Source: Bog-756 sp963835465 (GTDB lineage Bacteria; Actinomycetota; Acidimicrobiia; Acidimicrobiales; RAAP-2). Taken from it: 64,000 bases of DNA. Below, in pieces: positions 42,886 through 52,231 of this stretch; within the stretch, counting starts at the first letter, position 1, and the number at the start of each line of letters is the position of its first letter. A program made the translations under genes and the position numbers. Below the pieces are notes generated by a model, which was not told where the DNA came from, searched no databases, and was given only the letters and a program-made list of their open reading frames with translations. The DNA lies in the NCBI GenBank assembly GCA_963835465.1, contig CAWIFR010000002.1, positions 496,001 to 560,000 on the forward strand. Reading direction: 5' to 3'.

Positions 42886-44293
42886 CGTGGTGACACAGGC
42901 CGGCCGAGACGGTCCGGACGGCCGGACTCCGGAGGGCACGGGGGGGACCCGCGGGGTGGAAGTGCCCGCCCGGTGGCAGCTGGGCTCGTCGTTCGTGCCC
43001 AAGGGTCGGTATCTCGACCCCGAGTTCCTCCAGTTGGAGCAGGAGCGGCTGTTTCCTCGGACCTGGCTGGTGGCGTGCCGCTTCGATGAGGTCGAAGATG
43101 TCGGCCAATACGTGGACTTCGAGATCGGCGGTCAATCGATCGTCATCGTTCGGACCGACCAGGGACTCCGGGCGTACTTCAACGCCTGCCGGCACCGGGG
43201 AACGCGTCTCGTCCAGGGACGGGGGAGGATCGGCGAGTTCCGGTGTCCCTTCCACGCATGGCGCTGGAACCTGGATGGATCGCTCAAATTCCAGGCCGAC
43301 GGGGCCAACTTCGAGGCCCGCCCGGACGACGATCTCTGTCTCCCTCCGTGCCGACTCGACACGTGGGGCGGGTGGGTCTTCGTGAACATGGACGGGACGG
43401 CCGAGCCCCTAGGCGAGTACCTCGAGCCACTCCCATCGCGGCTCGAGGGCTTCAAGCTCGAGGACATGCGGATCGCCTGGTACAAGACGGTCGTGCTCCC
43501 CGCCAACTGGAAGACGGCTCTCGACGCGTTCATCGAGAGTTGGCACGTTCCAGGAACCCATCCGCAGCTCCTCCGGCCCGACAAGCGACACACGCCACCG
43601 ACCGTCGCCGAATCCGAGCAGTACGGTCTGACGTTCAACGAGCTCTTCCGGTACCACTCCCGCCACGCCGATACCTTTCGCTATGGTCCCGACGGGGACG
43701 CCACCCGGCTCCGTGCCGCCTATGGAGTCGACCCACAGGCTGTATACACCAACGTCGAGTACAACCTCCGTGAGCTGCGCGCCCTCTATCTGCCCACCGA
43801 TCTGCCCGCCGCTGATGAGCTGCGCAACACCCCCGGTGCCGACGGACCGGACGGTAACGCCATCTACCAGGGCCTACGGATGAAGCATGCCCGGGCCGCG
43901 GGCATCGACTATCCCGACGTCACCCAGGAGCAGCTCAAGTCGGCAATGTACGACTGGCACCTGTTTCCCAACTCCGTCTTCCTGGTCGACCGTGGCTGCT
44001 GCCTTTCCTACCGGGCCAGACCCAATGGCTCGGATCCGGACAGCTGCATCTTCGACGTACAGGGCCTCGAGTTGCCCCCGTCCAGCGGTATCGAGACCGC
44101 AGCTCCCCAATACTTCGGAGACTGGCGCGAGGGGGATGTCGGGGAGATCCTGTCGCAGGACTTCTCGAACATGTCCGAGGTGACCGCGGGCATGCACTCG
44201 AGTGGCTACGACGGTCACCGTCTCAACACCCAACAGGAGATGACCATCTGGAACTACCACCGGGCCATCGACGGCTACCTGTTCGGGGCATGA
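42878..44293 (+). CDS. Rieske non-haem iron oxygenase, alpha subunit
   Basis: Oxygenase component of a ring-hydroxylating or demethylating dioxygenase. The 471-residue product has a Rieske domain with ACRHRGTRL and CPFHAWRWNLDG (C-x-H and C-x2-H ligands, about residues 105-130) and a catalytic domain with ALDAFIESWHVPGTHPQLL, where the Asp/Glu and two His residues of the mononuclear iron site lie. The N-terminal 25 residues are low-complexity. No reductase or ferredoxin gene is adjacent. It is the last gene of the flavoprotein-hydrolase-oxygenase operon; the substrate is likely a hydrophobic ring compound. Confidence 0.9.
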   Translation: MTDVVTQAGRDGPDGRTPEGTGGTRGVEVPARWQLGSSFVPKGRYLDPEFLQLEQERLFPRTWLVACRFDEVEDVGQYVDFEIGGQSIVIVRTDQGLRAYFNACRHRGTRLVQGRGRIGEFRCPFHAWRWNLDGSLKFQADGANFEARPDDDLCLPPCRLDTWGGWVFVNMDGTAEPLGEYLEPLPSRLEGFKLEDMRIAWYKTVVLPANWKTALDAFIESWHVPGTHPQLLRPDKRHTPPTVAESEQYGLTFNELFRYHSRHADTFRYGPDGDATRLRAAYGVDPQAVYTNVEYNLRELRALYLPTDLPAADELRNTPGADGPDGNAIYQGLRMKHARAAGIDYPDVTQEQLKSAMYDWHLFPNSVFLVDRGCCLSYRARPNGSDPDSCIFDVQGLELPPSSGIETAAPQYFGDWREGDVGEILSQDFSNMSEVTAGMHSSGYDGHRLNTQQEMTIWNYHRAIDGYLFGA

Positions 44294-44517
44294 CGGTTCG
44301 ATGCCCCGAGGTGCTGGATCTGAGCGCACCATCTGGTGTCAACGAAGGTGGACATCCGGACGCCTTTTGGGAGTACGTTTGTTTTCTGCAGTGCGTGGGG
44401 GACGAAAGCGGTAGTTGACGAAGTGCTCGGTAAGGGACCTGGGGGTCATGGTGTGCATGCTGTTCCGCTGATTCTGGACTGCGGGTCCGGGGGGATCACA
44501 GGGGGGAAGTCGTAGTC

Positions 44518-47319
44518 GTGCTGCAGGAGTTCCTTCCCTTCATCGTCATCGGGATCGCCACCGGATCGGTCTACGGACTGGCCGCCACCGGTCTGGTCCT
44601 GACCTACAAGACGTCGGGGATCTTCAACTTCGCCTACGGCTCCTTGGCCGCCCTGTCGGTCTTCGTCTTCTACTTCCTCCACACCGAGCACGGCATGGCC
44701 TGGCCCTTGGCCGGGGCGCTCTGCCTGTTCGTCTTGGCCCCCCTGGAGGGTCTCGGGATGGAGCTGTTGGCCCGAACCCTCGAACCGGTGGGGGCCACCT
44801 TGAAGGTGGTGGCCACCGTCGGGCTCCTGCTGATCGTGCTCGGCATCGGGCAGCTCTGGTACGGAAGCAGCTCCAGCAGCTTCCCTGCCTTCCTGCCGGT
44901 GGGCACCATCCCGGTGGGCGGCGTCAACGTGGGCTGGGATCAGATCATCGTGGTCATCGTCTCGGTGGTGGCGAGTGGCGTCCTCTACTACTTCTTCCGG
45001 TTCGTGCGCCTCGGCGCGGCCATGCGGGGGGTGGTGGACAATCCCGACCTGGTGTCCATGACCGGCGAAAACCCGGTACGGGTGCGCCGCTGGGCGTGGA
45101 TCATCGGCATGGTCTTCGCCTCGATGGCCGGACTGCTGTTGGCACCATCGCTCAACCTCGACGCCCTGGTCATCACCATGCTGGTGGTTCAGGCCTTCGG
45201 GGCCGCGGCCATCGGCTATTTCTCGAGCCTTCCCCTTACGTTCGCCGGGGGTCTCTTCATCGGGGTGGCCGGCGCCCTGGCCACCAAGTACGCCGTCTCC
45301 ATCAGCTGGTTGAGCGGGCTGCCCGCCGGCCTGCCGTTCATCATCCTCTTCGTGGTGTTGGTGGTCACCCCCAAAGCCCGGCTGGCCGAGCGACGGGTCG
45401 TCCACAGCCTGCCCGTCCGCAAGTCGTGGTACGCGCCCACCCGGGTGCGCCTGGTGTTCGGAGCGGTCGTGGTCCTGGCCCTGTCTTCGGTCCCCAGTTT
45501 CGCCGGAGCCAATCTGTCGATCTGGTCGAACGCCCTGATCGACATCGTCCTGTTCCTCTCGCTCGGTCTGCTCGTGCGCAGTTCCGGGCAGATCTCGCTC
45601 TGCCACCTCGCCTTCGCCGCCGTCGGCGCGGCCGCATTCGGGCACTTCACGGGCAGTTACCACATGCCCTGGTTGATCGCCCTCGTCCTGGCGTCGCTGA
45701 TCGCCGTGCCGGTCGGGGCCATCGTCTCCATCCCGGCCATCCGGCTGTCGGGCGTGTTCCTGGCCCTGGCCACCTTCGGCTTCGGCATCCTGCTGGAGCA
45801 GATGTTCTACACCACCACGTTCATGTTCGGGCCCACCACGTCGGGGATACCCGCCCCTCGACCGGACTTCAGCATCGGGCCCTGGCACATGGCCACCGAC
45901 ACCGGCTTCTACTACGTGCTGCTGGTCATCACCCTGCTGACCGTGGTGGCCATCATCGGCATCCACCGTGGTCGGATGGGCCGGCTGCTCGAAGCCCTGT
46001 CCGACTCGCCCACCGCCCTCGAAACCCACGGGGCCACCACCAATGTCGTGCGGGTGCTCATCTTCTGCATCTCGGCCACCTTCGCCAGTCTGGCCGGGGC
46101 ACTGACCGCGGTCCTCTTCCACTACAGCGTCGGGAGCAACTACAGCTCCTTCAATTCGCTGATCCTCGTGGCCCTGGTCGTGATCAGCATCTCAGGGGTG
46201 CCCTGGTACGGCCTCATCGCCGCCTTCGGATACACGATCATCCCGGGATACGTGACCATCTCCAACATCAACACCTATCTGGAGATCGTCTTCGGGTTCT
46301 TCGCCACCACCTACGCCATGCAGATCGACAGGATCCCCACGGTGCCCCACCGGATGCGGGTGGTCCTCGACCGTTGGGGTGGCCGACCACCCGAGCACGA
46401 GCCCACCGATGAGGAGGTCCGTTCCGCCGTGCTCGAGGCGGACCGCGCCGAGATCACCGCGGCGGCCGACGACGCAGCGGTGGCGGCCGCCGCCCATCTG
46501 GCCACGGTCGCCGAGGCAGCCGAGGGGCCGGGCATCGAGGTCAGGAACCTGGCGGTGCACTTCGGTGGGATACGCGCCGTGGAGAACGTCACCTTGGTGG
46601 CGCCCAAGGGACGCATCACCGGCCTGGTCGGACCAAATGGCGCCGGGAAGACCACGACCTTCAACGCCTGCTCGGGACTCATCAAGCCGACGTCGGGGCA
46701 GATATTCCTCCATGGAGACGAGGTGACCTCCATCGGGCCCTCGGGCCGATCCCGGCTCGGGCTGGGCCGCACGTTCCAGCGGGCGGAGCTCTTCAACTCG
46801 CTGACCGTGCGGGAGAACGTCGTGTTGGGGCGGGAGGCCTCCCTGGCCGGGAGGAACCCCCGCACCCAGCTGATGAGCAGCCGACGCGACAACGCCACCA
46901 TCGATCGGGCGGTCAACGAGGCCATCGAGCTCACCGGGATCGGTCCGCTCGCCGGCCTCCAGGCCGGCCTGCTGCCTGCGGGTCAGCGACGGATGGTGGA
47001 GCTGGCCCGCGCCTTGGCCGGCCCCTTCTCGATGCTGCTGCTCGACGAGCCGTCGGCCGGTCTCGACGGGGGTGAGACGCAACGGTTCGGACAGATACTG
47101 CAGTCCGCGGTGGCCGAGCGGGGGATCGGCATCCTGCTGGTGGAGCACGACATGGAGCTCGTCCGTCAGGTGTGCCAGAACATCTTTGTGCTCGACTTCG
47201 GCCAACTGATCTTCGAGGGCACCCCCGAGGAGATGCTGGCCAGCCCCACGGTCCGCGCCGCCTACCTCGGATCCGAGGGTGCCGGCGAGACTGCTCTGAC
47301 GGCACAGGAGCTCATATGA
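44518..47319 (+). CDS. LivH-LivM-LivG fusion: ABC importer with two permeases and one ATPase
   Basis: A 933-residue fusion of three components of a branched-chain-type ABC importer. Residues 1-290 are a LivH permease (FIVIGIATGSVYGLAATGLVLTYKTSGIFNFAYG). Residues 310-600 are a LivM permease (LFLSLGLLVRSSGQISLCHLAFAAVGAAAFGHF, RLSGVFLALATFGFGILL). After a charged linker (about 615-675) comes a LivG ATPase with Walker A GPNGAGKTTTFNACSGL, LGRTFQRAELFNSLTV, signature-region LLPAGQRRMVELARAL, Walker B LLLDEPSAGLDGGE and the switch VEHDMELVRQV. In most bacteria these are three genes. Start is GTG 44518. LivF follows 42 bases after the stop, completing the transporter. Confidence 0.95.
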   Translation: MLQEFLPFIVIGIATGSVYGLAATGLVLTYKTSGIFNFAYGSLAALSVFVFYFLHTEHGMAWPLAGALCLFVLAPLEGLGMELLARTLEPVGATLKVVATVGLLLIVLGIGQLWYGSSSSSFPAFLPVGTIPVGGVNVGWDQIIVVIVSVVASGVLYYFFRFVRLGAAMRGVVDNPDLVSMTGENPVRVRRWAWIIGMVFASMAGLLLAPSLNLDALVITMLVVQAFGAAAIGYFSSLPLTFAGGLFIGVAGALATKYAVSISWLSGLPAGLPFIILFVVLVVTPKARLAERRVVHSLPVRKSWYAPTRVRLVFGAVVVLALSSVPSFAGANLSIWSNALIDIVLFLSLGLLVRSSGQISLCHLAFAAVGAAAFGHFTGSYHMPWLIALVLASLIAVPVGAIVSIPAIRLSGVFLALATFGFGILLEQMFYTTTFMFGPTTSGIPAPRPDFSIGPWHMATDTGFYYVLLVITLLTVVAIIGIHRGRMGRLLEALSDSPTALETHGATTNVVRVLIFCISATFASLAGALTAVLFHYSVGSNYSSFNSLILVALVVISISGVPWYGLIAAFGYTIIPGYVTISNINTYLEIVFGFFATTYAMQIDRIPTVPHRMRVVLDRWGGRPPEHEPTDEEVRSAVLEADRAEITAAADDAAVAAAAHLATVAEAAEGPGIEVRNLAVHFGGIRAVENVTLVAPKGRITGLVGPNGAGKTTTFNACSGLIKPTSGQIFLHGDEVTSIGPSGRSRLGLGRTFQRAELFNSLTVRENVVLGREASLAGRNPRTQLMSSRRDNATIDRAVNEAIELTGIGPLAGLQAGLLPAGQRRMVELARALAGPFSMLLLDEPSAGLDGGETQRFGQILQSAVAERGIGILLVEHDMELVRQVCQNIFVLDFGQLIFEGTPEEMLASPTVRAAYLGSEGAGETALTAQELI

Positions 47320-47361
47320 CCGGCTCCAGCGGTTGGTGTCCGGACACAAGGGCGACACCCA

Positions 47362-48063
47362 GTGCTTGATATCGAGCATGTCACCGCCGGCTACGGGGAC
47401 ACCGTGGTCCTCCGGGACGTGTCGCTGTCGGTGGCCGACTCCTCTGTGGTGGCCCTGCTGGGCCCCAACGGAGCGGGGAAGACCACGCTGTTGCGGACGG
47501 CCTCCGGGCTGATCCGTCCGATGAGCGGCACCGTCAGGTTCGACGGGGAGGACGTCACTGGCGCCCCTGCCCACATGATGGCCCGCAAGGGCCTGTGCCA
47601 CCTGCCCGAGGGTCGGGGGATCTTCCCTTCCCTGACCGTCCGGGACAACCTGGTCCTGCAGTCACCCAAGGGCGAGGAGCAGGCCAGCATCGAGCGTGCC
47701 GTGGAGTCGTTCCCCATTCTGGGCACCCGCATCCAGCAGACGGCCGGGAGCCTGAGCGGGGGGGAGCAGCAGATGCTGGCCCTGGTGCGGGCCTATGTCT
47801 CCAATCCCAAGTTGGTGGTGGTGGATGAGGCCTCCCTCGGACTGGCCCCGCTGGTGGTTGACAAGATCTTCGAGACCCTCCGGCAGATCGTGGCCACCGG
47901 TACGTCGTTGCTCCTGGTCGAGCAGTATGTGACCCGGGCCCTGGACATCGCCGATCACGTCTACCTGCTCAACCGCGGGAGGGTGGTCTTCTCTGGGCCC
48001 TCCGACGAACTGGCCGGTGAGGACGTCTTCGAGCGCTACCTGGGGATCGAGGTGGGCCCCTGA
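47362..48063 (+). CDS. livF: ABC importer ATPase LivF
   Basis: Second ATPase of the importer, 233 residues. It has Walker A GPNGAGKTTLLRTASGL, the LivF-type HLPEGRGIFPSLTVRDNL, signature SLSGGEQQMLALVRAY, Walker B VVVDEASLGLAPLVVDKI and the switch-like LLVEQYVTRALDIAD. The GTG at 47362 is preceded by AAGGGCGACACCCA. It would pair with the LivG half of the fusion protein. The transporter's substrate is probably not a simple amino acid, judging from the catabolic neighbours. Confidence 0.94.
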   Translation: MLDIEHVTAGYGDTVVLRDVSLSVADSSVVALLGPNGAGKTTLLRTASGLIRPMSGTVRFDGEDVTGAPAHMMARKGLCHLPEGRGIFPSLTVRDNLVLQSPKGEEQASIERAVESFPILGTRIQQTAGSLSGGEQQMLALVRAYVSNPKLVVVDEASLGLAPLVVDKIFETLRQIVATGTSLLLVEQYVTRALDIADHVYLLNRGRVVFSGPSDELAGEDVFERYLGIEVGP

Positions 48064-48090
48064 GGGCCAGGCCCGTGGTCCCGGGTCCGG

Positions 48091-49089
48091 TCAGCGCAAC
48101 GCCACCGGAGCCACCGGGGAGCCGAGGGCGTTGGTGAAGGGGAGGGGTGTGGCCTCCAACAAGAAGTCGTAGCGGCCGTCGTTGGCGCAGGCCTCGGCCA
48201 GCTCGTCCAAGAACCAGTTCTGGCCCTGGGTCATCCCCATCTCCACCAGATGGAGGATGTGCACGGGGAGGAAGAGCGCCGGATCTTCGCAGGGAAAGAC
48301 CTCCAGGGCCGGAGTGTCGATGGCCACGGCAGCCACGTCGTGCGCGTGGAACCACTCGGCGGTGGCCATGGTGAGACCGGGGGCGGGAGACCAGTAGGCC
48401 ACCAGGTCCCGCGTCGGTTCCGCATGCCCGAGACCCGGACGGCCGGGGAGGGCCAGGTGGGCGGGCTGGCCGGTACGGACCAGCACCACGTCTCCGGGCT
48501 GCACCTCGAGAGCGGCCAGGGTGCAGGCGGCATCGAGGTCGTCGGGTGAGATCGGATAGCCCGGATCGAGAATCTCCACCCCCTTGGCGCTCGCCACGTC
48601 GAGCAGGACTCCCCGCGACACCAACGAGGAGATCAGGTGCACACCTAGCCGGCTGGCTCCGGCCTCGGTGATGGAGGAGGCAGGAACGTTGTTGTAGAGG
48701 GTCCGTCCTTCGGGGCCCAGCCCGTAGGCGGCGTGGCCGAGGCCGTCCCAGTGGGTGGCGCACTGCGTGGCCATGGTCACGACGTCCTCGGAGAAGGCGA
48801 TCCATCCAGGATCGGAACCGATGGTCTCGTTCACGCTGACCATGGTCCGGCTGGGGTTCACCCGGCCCTCGATGAACCCGAGTTGGATCCCCTCCTCGGC
48901 GGACAGGGGGAGCGCGAGAGGGAAGGGGACGCCGTCCCGGACGGCGCCGACCCCCCGCAGCCGGGCGGCCTCATCGATGAGGTTGAGCGTGCCGATCTGG
49001 TCGTCGGCCCCCCAGCGGCCCCAATTGGAGACCCGGGCGGCCAATTCCGCAAATGACCTGGGAATTGATGGCGAGAGGGGAACCGGCAT
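48091..49089 (-). CDS. Cyclase family protein, kynurenine formamidase-like
   Basis: Metal-dependent hydrolase of the cyclase family, 332 residues. It has NWGRWGADDQIGTLNLIDEAARLRG, the metal motif TQCATHWDGLGHAAYG (HxxxD-type), PGDVVLVRTGQPAH, and EWFHAHDVAAVAIDTPALE. Relatives hydrolyse formylkynurenine, isatin or cyclic amides. It converges with LivF and is divergent from the secreted CAP/repeat protein gene. The substrate is not determined. Confidence 0.87.
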   Translation of the reverse strand: MPVPLSPSIPRSFAELAARVSNWGRWGADDQIGTLNLIDEAARLRGVGAVRDGVPFPLALPLSAEEGIQLGFIEGRVNPSRTMVSVNETIGSDPGWIAFSEDVVTMATQCATHWDGLGHAAYGLGPEGRTLYNNVPASSITEAGASRLGVHLISSLVSRGVLLDVASAKGVEILDPGYPISPDDLDAACTLAALEVQPGDVVLVRTGQPAHLALPGRPGLGHAEPTRDLVAYWSPAPGLTMATAEWFHAHDVAAVAIDTPALEVFPCEDPALFLPVHILHLVEMGMTQGQNWFLDELAEACANDGRYDFLLEATPLPFTNALGSPVAPVALR

Positions 49090-49183
49090 GGCCCAGTTTT
49101 AGTTGATTGTGGCGAAAGTTTCCGACCGATGGTGCCGATACCACCTGCGAGGGGCGCCGACCGACCTGTGAGGGAACAGCGCC

Positions 49184-50734
49184 ATGATCGCAGTGCAGAA
49201 GGCCCACCGGCACCACCGGGCCGTACCGGACAGCGGCAGACATCGCACCCGACATTCCTGGACGGCCTTTGGCGCCGCCGTGGTCGCCGCCGTGGTGGTG
49301 GCCGTAGCTGTGTTCTCGGTCATCGACGGGGTCGAGGCCACGTCGCAGGCCGAGGCGGCCAGCACCACCGATGTGTCGACGGTACAGGCCCTTTACGCCC
49401 AGGACCTGGTGTCGCGCATCAACGCCGAGCGGGCCGCCCGGGCCTCGTTCGGGCTGGTCCTGCCCTCGCTGCAGGTGGACCCCTCCCTGGCCGCCTACGC
49501 CCAGGGGTGGTCGGCCCATCTGGCCGCCACCGGTACGGTGGTCGACCCGCCCCTGTCCTCCTGCACCGGCCCGTCCACCCAGCTGTGCATCATGGCGGCC
49601 AACTCCGGCAACACCGGCAACGGCACGTGGCCCGGGGACGGCTCGGACGGCATGGACGGGCTCTACATGGCGTCGGCCCCCCACCGCCAGAACATGCTGG
49701 GTGCCGCCTATACCGATGTCGGCATCGGGGTGACCTGCAGCGGCGGGCGGGCCTGGACCGTCGAGGTCTTCGGCTACGCCTACGGTGCCATCCCCTCGGC
49801 TCTGGCCCGCCAGAGCGCCCAGACCTTCCTGCAAGGACAGCCCGTGCCGGCGGCACCCGTGGTCGCCGGGGCCCCGTCCGGCGACCCGGTCTACTGCCCC
49901 GGCCAGACCATTTCCGCGCAGGGGGCGGTGACGCCGACCGGCGGGCAGTACCCGTACCCGTTCCGGGTGGCCTCGATCGCCGGCGAGCCCAACCTGCCCG
50001 CACCGTCCGTGGGCATCGCCGCCACGGCTGACGCCAACGGGTACTGGTTGGCCCATACCGACGGTTCGGTTTCGGACCACGGTGACGCCGTGGACTACGG
50101 GTCGATGGCGGGTCGGGCGTTGAACGCACCGATCTCCCACATCGTCGCCACCAACGACGGTGGTGGGTACTGGATGGTGGCCTCCGACGGCGGCATATTC
50201 AGCTTCGGCGATGCGGCCTTCTACGGATCGATGGGCGGCCAGCACCTGAACGCCCCGGTGGTGGGCATGGCGCCGACCCCCACCGGCGGCGGCTACTGGC
50301 TGGTGGCCAGCGACGGCGGTGTGTTCGCCTTCGGCGACGCGGCCTTCTACGGGTCGATGGGCGGCCAGCATCTCAACGCGCCGGTGGTCGGCATCGCCGC
50401 CGACCGGTCGACCGGCGGCTACTGGCTGGTGGCCAGCGACGGCGGCGTGTTCGCCTTCGACGCGCCCTTCTACGGCTCAACGGGCTACCTGCACCTCAAC
50501 CGCCCGGTGAACGGCATGGCCGCCACGGCCGACGGGAAGGGCTACTGGTTCGTGGCCTCCGACGGCGGCATCTTCGCCTTCGGTGACGGGGCTTTCAGCG
50601 GAAGCGCCGGTGGCACCCAGCTCAACGCCCCGGTGGTGGGCATGACCGCCGACACGGCAACCGGCGGCTACTGGCTGGTGGCCGCCGACGGTGGTGTGTT
50701 CTCGTACGGGGCCCCGTTCCTCGGGGCCGGCTGA
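49184..50734 (+). CDS. Secreted CAP-domain protein with C-terminal GYW/FYGS repeats
   Basis: A 516-residue exported protein. A signal-anchor lies at about residues 27-47. A CAP (SCP/PR1-like) domain follows with VSRINAERAARASFGLVLPSL, LAAYAQGWSAHLA and ASAPHRQNMLGAAYTDVGIGV. After a linker with a pair of Cys come six repeats of about 42 residues of the form GYWLVASDGGVFAFGDAAFYGS-MGGxxLNAPVVGMA. CAP domains bind sterols or lipids or act as adhesins; the repeats look like beta-propeller or cell-wall-binding modules. The ATG at 49184 is the likely start. It stands alone between divergent and convergent genes. Confidence 0.85.
   Translation: MIAVQKAHRHHRAVPDSGRHRTRHSWTAFGAAVVAAVVVAVAVFSVIDGVEATSQAEAASTTDVSTVQALYAQDLVSRINAERAARASFGLVLPSLQVDPSLAAYAQGWSAHLAATGTVVDPPLSSCTGPSTQLCIMAANSGNTGNGTWPGDGSDGMDGLYMASAPHRQNMLGAAYTDVGIGVTCSGGRAWTVEVFGYAYGAIPSALARQSAQTFLQGQPVPAAPVVAGAPSGDPVYCPGQTISAQGAVTPTGGQYPYPFRVASIAGEPNLPAPSVGIAATADANGYWLAHTDGSVSDHGDAVDYGSMAGRALNAPISHIVATNDGGGYWMVASDGGIFSFGDAAFYGSMGGQHLNAPVVGMAPTPTGGGYWLVASDGGVFAFGDAAFYGSMGGQHLNAPVVGIAADRSTGGYWLVASDGGVFAFDAPFYGSTGYLHLNRPVNGMAATADGKGYWFVASDGGIFAFGDGAFSGSAGGTQLNAPVVGMTADTATGGYWLVAADGGVFSYGAPFLGAG
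50009..50731 (+). repeat. Six tandem about 42-residue protein repeats
   Basis: Within the CAP protein, copies begin near VGIAATADANGYW, SHIVATNDGGGYW, VGMAPTPTGGGYW, VGIAADRSTGGYW, NGMAATADGKGYW and VGMTADTATGGYW. The middle copies are nearly identical at the DNA level, for example over FGDAAFYGSMGGQHLNAPV, which suggests recent duplication or gene conversion. The fourth copy lacks two residues (FDAPFYGS). Confidence 0.85.
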
Positions 50735-50761
50735 CCGGCCCGGAGCGGGCAGCCGCGTCGA

Positions 50762-52231
50762 TCAGCTCGACCAGATGATCGACTGCATCTCGGAGTAGGC
50801 CTCGAGCCCGGTGTCACCACCGTCCCGTCCGATTCCGCTCATCTTGAACCCGCCGAACGGGGCGTCCATGTTGCGCTGGGCGGTGTTGAGGCCGACGTGG
50901 CCCGCCCGCAACTGCTTGGCCACCCGGAAGGCTCGCGGTGTGTCTTGCGAGAAGACGTAGTCGTAGAGGCCGAACTCCGAGTCGTTGGCGATGGCGATGC
51001 CCTCGTCCTCGTCGTCGAAGGGGATGGCCACCACCACCGGCCCGAAGATCTCCTCACGGGCCACGGTGATGTCGTTCGTGCCGACCACCAGGGTGGGCTC
51101 GACGTAGTACCCGGTGGGTAGGTGCTCCGGCCGTCCCCCACCGGCCACGACCTCTCCCTCCTTGCGACCCGTTTCGATGTAGTCGAGCACCCGCTGCTGC
51201 TGGGCCCCGGAGATGAGCGGACCGACCACGGTGGTGGCTTCGGTGGGGTCGCCCACCTTCAGCACCCCGGCGAACTGGGTGAGGCCGGCCACCACCTGGT
51301 CGAAGATGCTCCGGTGGACGATGGCCCGGGTGGGGGCGGTGCAGATCTGGCCGGAGTGAAAGGCCCAGACCGACCCGATGGCGGTGACCACGCCCTTGAT
51401 GTCGGCGTCCTCGAAGACGACGGCCGCGCCCTTGCCCCCCAGCTCCATGAGCATGCGCTTCATGGTCGGCGCGCCGGCCGAGGCGATGCGCTGGCCGACG
51501 GCGGTGGAGCCAGTGAACGAGACCATGTCCACGTCGGGCGAGGTGGTGAGGGCCGAAGCCGGCTCGGGTCCCTGGGAGTTGATGATGTTGATGACCCCGG
51601 GCGGGAATCCGACGTCGTCGAGTACCCGGGCCAGCTCGATGACCGCCAGTGGATCCTGGGGGGCCGGCTTCATGATCACGGTGTTGCCCATGGCCAGGGC
51701 CGGGGCCACCTTGCCGGCCATGTTGGTCATGGGGAAGTTGTAGCTGGCGATGGCGGTCACCACCCCGACGGGCTGACGGTAGGCCAGGGCGCTGATCAGG
51801 CCGCCGGGAGCCAGGGGAGTGGCCTCGGAGACGATGGGTGGAAGCATGTGCTCCTGCACGTGACTGATGTCCCGTGAGTAACGGTCGAACCGGGCTGCGC
51901 TCACCGGGACCTGCATCCGCGAGCCGACCGATGCCGTGGCCCCCGTCTCGGCGATGACCAGCGGGACGAGTTCGTCACCCTTGGCCCGGATGGCGGCCGC
52001 CGCCTTCTTCAGCAGTTCCAGGCGCTCCTCCACTGGGGTAGCGGCCCAGGCCGGAAAGGCCTCCTTGGCGGCGGCGGCGGCGGCGTTGGCGTCATCGACC
52101 GATGCATTGGGGGCCTGGCCCACCACCTGCTCGGTGGCGGGATTGACGATGTCGTAGGTGCCCCCACCGGCCTCCACCCATTTGCCCCCGATGAGCACCT
52201 TCGTCTCGTCCTTGGTGATCTCCGCTCCCAT
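50762..52231 (-). CDS. Aldehyde dehydrogenase family protein
   Basis: NAD(P)-dependent aldehyde dehydrogenase of 489 residues. It has KVLIGGKWVEAGGGTYDIVNP, the coenzyme-site SYNFPMTNMAGKVAPALAMG, the general base in MLMELGGKGAAVVFED, the nucleophile in FHSGQICTAPTRAIVHR and the C-terminal GGFKMSGIGRDGGDTGLEAY. The ATG at 52231 follows AAGGGGA; the open frame extends far upstream but is not the gene. An inverted repeat CTGAC-N5-GTCAG and a TACACT element lie at 52349-52370. It could oxidise an aldehyde released by the other enzymes of this block. Confidence 0.93.
   Translation of the reverse strand: MGAEITKDETKVLIGGKWVEAGGGTYDIVNPATEQVVGQAPNASVDDANAAAAAAKEAFPAWAATPVEERLELLKKAAAAIRAKGDELVPLVIAETGATASVGSRMQVPVSAARFDRYSRDISHVQEHMLPPIVSEATPLAPGGLISALAYRQPVGVVTAIASYNFPMTNMAGKVAPALAMGNTVIMKPAPQDPLAVIELARVLDDVGFPPGVINIINSQGPEPASALTTSPDVDMVSFTGSTAVGQRIASAGAPTMKRMLMELGGKGAAVVFEDADIKGVVTAIGSVWAFHSGQICTAPTRAIVHRSIFDQVVAGLTQFAGVLKVGDPTEATTVVGPLISGAQQQRVLDYIETGRKEGEVVAGGGRPEHLPTGYYVEPTLVVGTNDITVAREEIFGPVVVAIPFDDEDEGIAIANDSEFGLYDYVFSQDTPRAFRVAKQLRAGHVGLNTAQRNMDAPFGGFKMSGIGRDGGDTGLEAYSEMQSIIWSS

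Noticed and set aside
40904..43255. 783-codon minus-strand open frame
   Set aside because: Shadow of the flavoprotein, hydrolase and Rieske genes; low-complexity Arg/Pro/Gly content and no recognisable domain.
44446..46122. Long minus-strand open frame of 558 codons opposite the LivHMG gene
   Set aside because: It is rich in His, Gln, Gly and Asp runs, has no family motifs and mirrors the codon pattern of the plus-strand transporter gene; a high-GC shadow.
50009..50731. Regular repeats as a CRISPR array
   Set aside because: Unit length is 126 bases, the repeats are coding and in frame, and there are no unique spacers.
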